Source of the DNA: an uncultured Eubacteriales bacterium
GTDB lineage: Bacteria > Bacillota > Clostridia > Oscillospirales > UBA644
Reading direction: 5' to 3'
Assembly: GCA_934481505.1 (NCBI GenBank)
Contig: CAKSPP010000066.1
Span: forward strand, 1-7,089
DNA length: 7,089 bases
Shown here piece by piece: positions 4,722 to 7,089 of this stretch. Under the pieces are notes generated by a model, which worked only from the letters and a program-made list of their open reading frames with translations, made no database searches and was not told the DNA's origin. Each line of letters opens with the position of its first letter. The first letter of the stretch is position 1. The position numbers and the translations under genes are program-made.

Positions 4722-5576
4722 ATGAAAAAAGTAATTTCAATCATTCTCGCAGCAGTTCTTGCTGTATCCTGCGTATTCGCCCTTTCCGCTTGCGGATCTA
4801 CCGAAGAAGCAAAAATCACAGTAGCAATTCCTAACGACACCACAAACGAAGCAAGAGCACTTCTGCTTCTCCAGAACCTCGGCGTTATCACTCTTAAAGA
4901 GGGTGCAGGCATCACCGCAACAATAAGAGACATCGAAAGCAATCCCAAGAACATCGACTTCAAAGAAGTTGAAGCAGCACAGCTCCCCAGCGTTCTTGCA
5001 GATGTAGATTATGCGGTAATCAACGCAAACTATGCTCTTGAAGCAAAACTCACCCCGATCACAGATGCAGTTGAAGGCTCCGCTTCTTCCTATGTTAACG
5101 TCCTTGCAGTAAAAGAAGGCAACGAAAACGAACCGAAGATCAAAGCCCTCAAAGCAGCTCTTGAAAGCAAAAAGGTTGCAGACTACATCAACAGCACATA
5201 CAACGGTGCGGTTATAAGCGTTGTTGAAAATCCGGGCGACGGATTTGCTTCCGATGTTGACTATGCAGCACTTGCAGGCACCAAAATCACCGTTGCAGCT
5301 TCCCCCGCTCCCCACGCTGAAATCCTTAAAGTTGCAAAAGAAATCCTTGCAGAAAAAGATATCGAACTTGTTATAGAGGAATACCCCGACTACGTTGTTC
5401 CCAACAATGTTGTTGAAAGCGGAGAAAAAGACGCTAACTACTTCCAGCACATCCCCTACCTTGAAAACTTCAACGCTGAAAACGGAACTCACCTCGTTGC
5501 TATCTCCAACGTTCACATCGAACCCCTCGGAGTTTACAGCTCGAAGAACACCACAATCGACGCAATCAAAGGCTAA
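4722..5576 (+). CDS. metQ: MetQ/NlpA-family substrate-binding lipoprotein, circularly permuted
   Basis: A 284-residue lipoprotein that captures methionine or a related ligand outside the membrane for the MetN-MetI importer. The start at 4722 is chosen because GGAG lies ten bases upstream and MKKVISIILAAVLAVSCVFA begins a signal peptide ending in the lipobox LSAC (Cys24 lipidated); an in-frame ATG at 4659 would spoil it. The order of conserved blocks is the striking point. Residues 30-166 are what normally forms the second half of MetQ: VAIPNDTTNEARALLLL, RDIESNPKNIDFKEVEAAQLP, AVINANYALEA and YVNVLAVKEG. A 20-residue linker (167-186) follows. Residues 187-284 are what normally forms the first half: TKITVAASPAPHAEILKVA, YPDYVVPNNVVESGEKDANY, FQHIPYLENFN and HIEPLGVYSSK, ending in TTIDAIKG, the usual crossover between halves. 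Nothing is missing, so the fold may be intact. Codon choice is heavier in GCA, CTT and GTT than in neighbouring genes, suggesting high expression. Ligand identity is inferred from family and leader peptide. Confidence 0.9.
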   Translation: MKKVISIILAAVLAVSCVFALSACGSTEEAKITVAIPNDTTNEARALLLLQNLGVITLKEGAGITATIRDIESNPKNIDFKEVEAAQLPSVLADVDYAVINANYALEAKLTPITDAVEGSASSYVNVLAVKEGNENEPKIKALKAALESKKVADYINSTYNGAVISVVENPGDGFASDVDYAALAGTKITVAASPAPHAEILKVAKEILAEKDIELVIEEYPDYVVPNNVVESGEKDANYFQHIPYLENFNAENGTHLVAISNVHIEPLGVYSSKNTTIDAIKG

Positions 5577-5589
5577 TCAACAAATAATA

Positions 5590-5618
5590 TATACGCCGGC
5601 TGAAAAAGTCGGCGTATA
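5590..5618 (+). other. Hairpin between metQ and metN
   Basis: A 12-bp stem with one G-U pair (5590-5601 with 5607-5618) and a GAAAA loop, 13 bases after the metQ stop and 9 bases before the metN ribosome site. No T-tract follows (the next bases are AAATCGCCC), so it is not a good terminator. Such intercistronic hairpins often protect the upstream message from 3' exonucleases, which would raise the binding protein above the ATPase and permease. That role is inference. Confidence 0.7.
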
Positions 5619-5637
5619 AAATCGCCCGGAGGTTAAT

Positions 5638-6654
5638 ATGATCGAAATTAAAAACCTGTCGAAATCGTTTAAGACGGCGGACGGAAACGTTGAGGCACTC
5701 AAAGATGTTTCACTAACCATAAACGACGGCGACATCTACGGAATAATCGGGATGAGCGGTGCAGGGAAAAGCACTCTTGTCAGATGTATAAATATGCTTG
5801 AACGTCCGACCTCGGGCGAAGTTCTGATAAACGGCAAAGACCTTGCAAAGCTTTCCACCAAAGACCTGAGGAAAACAAGAAGAGACATTACCATGATTTT
5901 TCAGGGATTCAATCTTCTTATGCAAAGAACCTGCCTTAAAAACATCTGCTTTCCTCTCGAACTTGACGGCGTAAAGGCGTCGGAAGCAAAGAAAAGAGCT
6001 CTTGAACTTTTGGAAACGGTAGGACTGCCCGACAAAGCAAACGCATATCCCGCACAGCTTTCCGGAGGTCAGCAGCAGAGAATTGCGATAGCAAGAGCGT
6101 TGGCAACAAACCCGAAAGTTCTTCTTTGCGACGAAGCGACAAGTGCCCTCGACCCGAAAACGACCCATTCAATTCTCGAACTTATAAAAGACATAAATAA
6201 AAAGCTCGGAATAACGGTTATCATAATAACCCACCAGATGAGCGTTGTTGAAGACATCTGCAACAAGGTTGCAATTCTTGACGACGGCGTCGTTGTCGAA
6301 GAGGGAGATGTCGCAACGGTATTTGCAAGCCCGAAATCGGCGGCGGCAAAACGCCTTGTCTTCCCCGACGGAGCCGAAGAAATCATCGAAAATCACGAAG
6401 GAGAACGCCGCATAAGAGTTGTTTTCAACGGAGCTCTTGCAACAAGAACACCGTTTATAGCAAGAATGGCAAAAGAAAAGAATATTGAAGCCAACATTCT
6501 TTCCGCCGCAACAAAAAGTATCGGAGATAAGATGTACGGCAATATGCTCCTGGGAGTTCCCGACGACGACGAAAAAGTAAAAGAAACGATAGAATATCTG
6601 CAAAACACAAAAGATATTCTCGCAGAGGAGGTAGTTTGGAATGCTGTTAAGTAA
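5638..6654 (+). CDS. metN: Methionine ABC transporter ATP-binding protein MetN
   Basis: A 338-residue cytoplasmic ATPase that powers methionine import with MetI and MetQ. All nucleotide-binding motifs are present: Walker A GMSGAGKST (38-46), Q-loop IFQGFNLL (Gln89), signature LSGGQQQR (141-148), Walker B VLLCDE (161-166, with Glu166), D-loop SALD (169-172) and H-loop His199 in IITHQMSVVEDIC. From about 257 to 332 there is an extra ACT-like NIL domain (RRIRVVFNGALATRTPFIARM, at 257 on), which in E. coli MetN binds methionine and shuts the transporter down when the cell is replete. Together with the leader peptide this would give control at both transcription and transport levels. The start has GGAGG only five bases upstream, in the usual range if short. 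Its 3' end overlaps metI by 14 bases. Confidence 0.96.
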   Translation: MIEIKNLSKSFKTADGNVEALKDVSLTINDGDIYGIIGMSGAGKSTLVRCINMLERPTSGEVLINGKDLAKLSTKDLRKTRRDITMIFQGFNLLMQRTCLKNICFPLELDGVKASEAKKRALELLETVGLPDKANAYPAQLSGGQQQRIAIARALATNPKVLLCDEATSALDPKTTHSILELIKDINKKLGITVIIITHQMSVVEDICNKVAILDDGVVVEEGDVATVFASPKSAAAKRLVFPDGAEEIIENHEGERRIRVVFNGALATRTPFIARMAKEKNIEANILSAATKSIGDKMYGNMLLGVPDDDEKVKETIEYLQNTKDILAEEVVWNAVK

Positions 6655-7089
6655 TATGTTCGCACCGGAAGCTGTTTCCGAAGCACTCGACATTTTGAAA
6701 ACCGAATTTCCTCTCGCATTATGGGAAACCGTTTATGTAACCGTTTTAGCCACCGCATTTGCCCTGCTTATCGGTCTTCCTCTCGGAATTCTGCTTGTTG
6801 CAGGCGAGAAAAACGGCGTATTGCCTATCCCCTCTTGGCTTTTACATATCATAAACATAGTAATAAACCTGCTCCGCTCGGTTCCGTTCCTTATCCTTAT
6901 GATAATGGTAATTCCTCTTACAAGAGCGATTGTCGGAACATCGGTCGGAACAGTGGCGTCAATAGTTCCGCTTGTTATTGCGTCATTCCCGTTCGTTTCA
7001 AGACTTGTCGAAAGCAGTCTGCGTGAAGTAAACCCGAATATTATCGAAGCCGCACAGAGCATGGGAGCCTCTCCCCTTCAGATAATAGT
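6641..7089 (+). CDS. metI: Methionine ABC transporter permease MetI, N-terminal part (3' end off window)
   Basis: The first 149 residues of an integral membrane permease, open to the window edge. It reads MLLSNMFAPEAVSEALDILK, then three predicted membrane segments at about 29-54, 66-92 and 95-118. LLRSVPF (77-83) is characteristic of MetI. EAAQSMGASPLQII (136-149) is the start of the EAA coupling loop that docks on MetN; the protein is cut there, with roughly 70 residues expected beyond. The start at 6641 lies inside the end of metN and is supported by GAGGAGG at 6625-6631, about nine bases upstream; an ATG five codons later (6656) has poorer spacing. The overlap implies coupled translation with metN. 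Confidence 0.94.
   Translation, partial: MLLSNMFAPEAVSEALDILKTEFPLALWETVYVTVLATAFALLIGLPLGILLVAGEKNGVLPIPSWLLHIINIVINLLRSVPFLILMIMVIPLTRAIVGTSVGTVASIVPLVIASFPFVSRLVESSLREVNPNIIEAAQSMGASPLQII

Noticed and set aside
4565..4963. A 132-codon minus-strand frame over the metQ leader and 5' end
   Set aside because: It is antisense to the metQ signal peptide and first domain, has no family likeness, and the plus-strand gene explains the conservation.

Overview
The window looks like chromosomal DNA of a Gram-positive anaerobe of the Clostridia type (Oscillospiraceae/Ruminococcaceae-like). The basis is AT-leaning DNA, strong GGAGG-type ribosome sites, consensus SigA promoters, a lipoprotein signal peptide with an LSAC lipobox, and the style of the UvrC and DusB-like proteins. 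This placement is inference; no rRNA or other marker is present.

Left part (1-3051): a plus-strand cluster of the 3' part of uvrC, a WYL-type transcriptional regulator and a DusB-like tRNA-dihydrouridine synthase. The last two genes overlap by one base. A 17-bp terminator hairpin closes the unit.

Middle (3115-4308): a small regulatory module. A minus-strand gene encodes a 117-residue protein with two predicted membrane segments. Diverging from it is a two-gene unit encoding a cI/XRE-type repressor and a 72-residue HExxH protein that resembles a miniature ImmA/IrrE metallopeptidase. The 249-bp divergent region holds one strong promoter in each direction. A 14-bp motif, CACN5GTGATA, occurs three times there. 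Two copies sit at nearly the same place, between the -35 and -10 boxes of each promoter, so the repressor probably controls both units.

Right part (4348-7089): a methionine-type ABC importer operon, metQ-metN-metI, with metI cut by the window end. Its 5' leader has a good promoter, a 34-codon reading frame with a Met/Cys cluster (MMCMFRMCM) and an intrinsic terminator. A pyrimidine-rich stretch at the end of the leader frame is complementary to the 5' arm of the terminator. This is the layout of a ribosome-mediated attenuator sensing methionine and/or cysteine supply. The substrate-binding protein itself is unusual: its two conserved halves are in the reverse of the normal MetQ/NlpA order, so it appears to be a natural circular permutation with its own signal peptide.

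The two observations most worth following are the circularly permuted MetQ and the Met/Cys leader-peptide attenuator in front of it. The shared-operator repressor/mini-metalloprotease module comes next.
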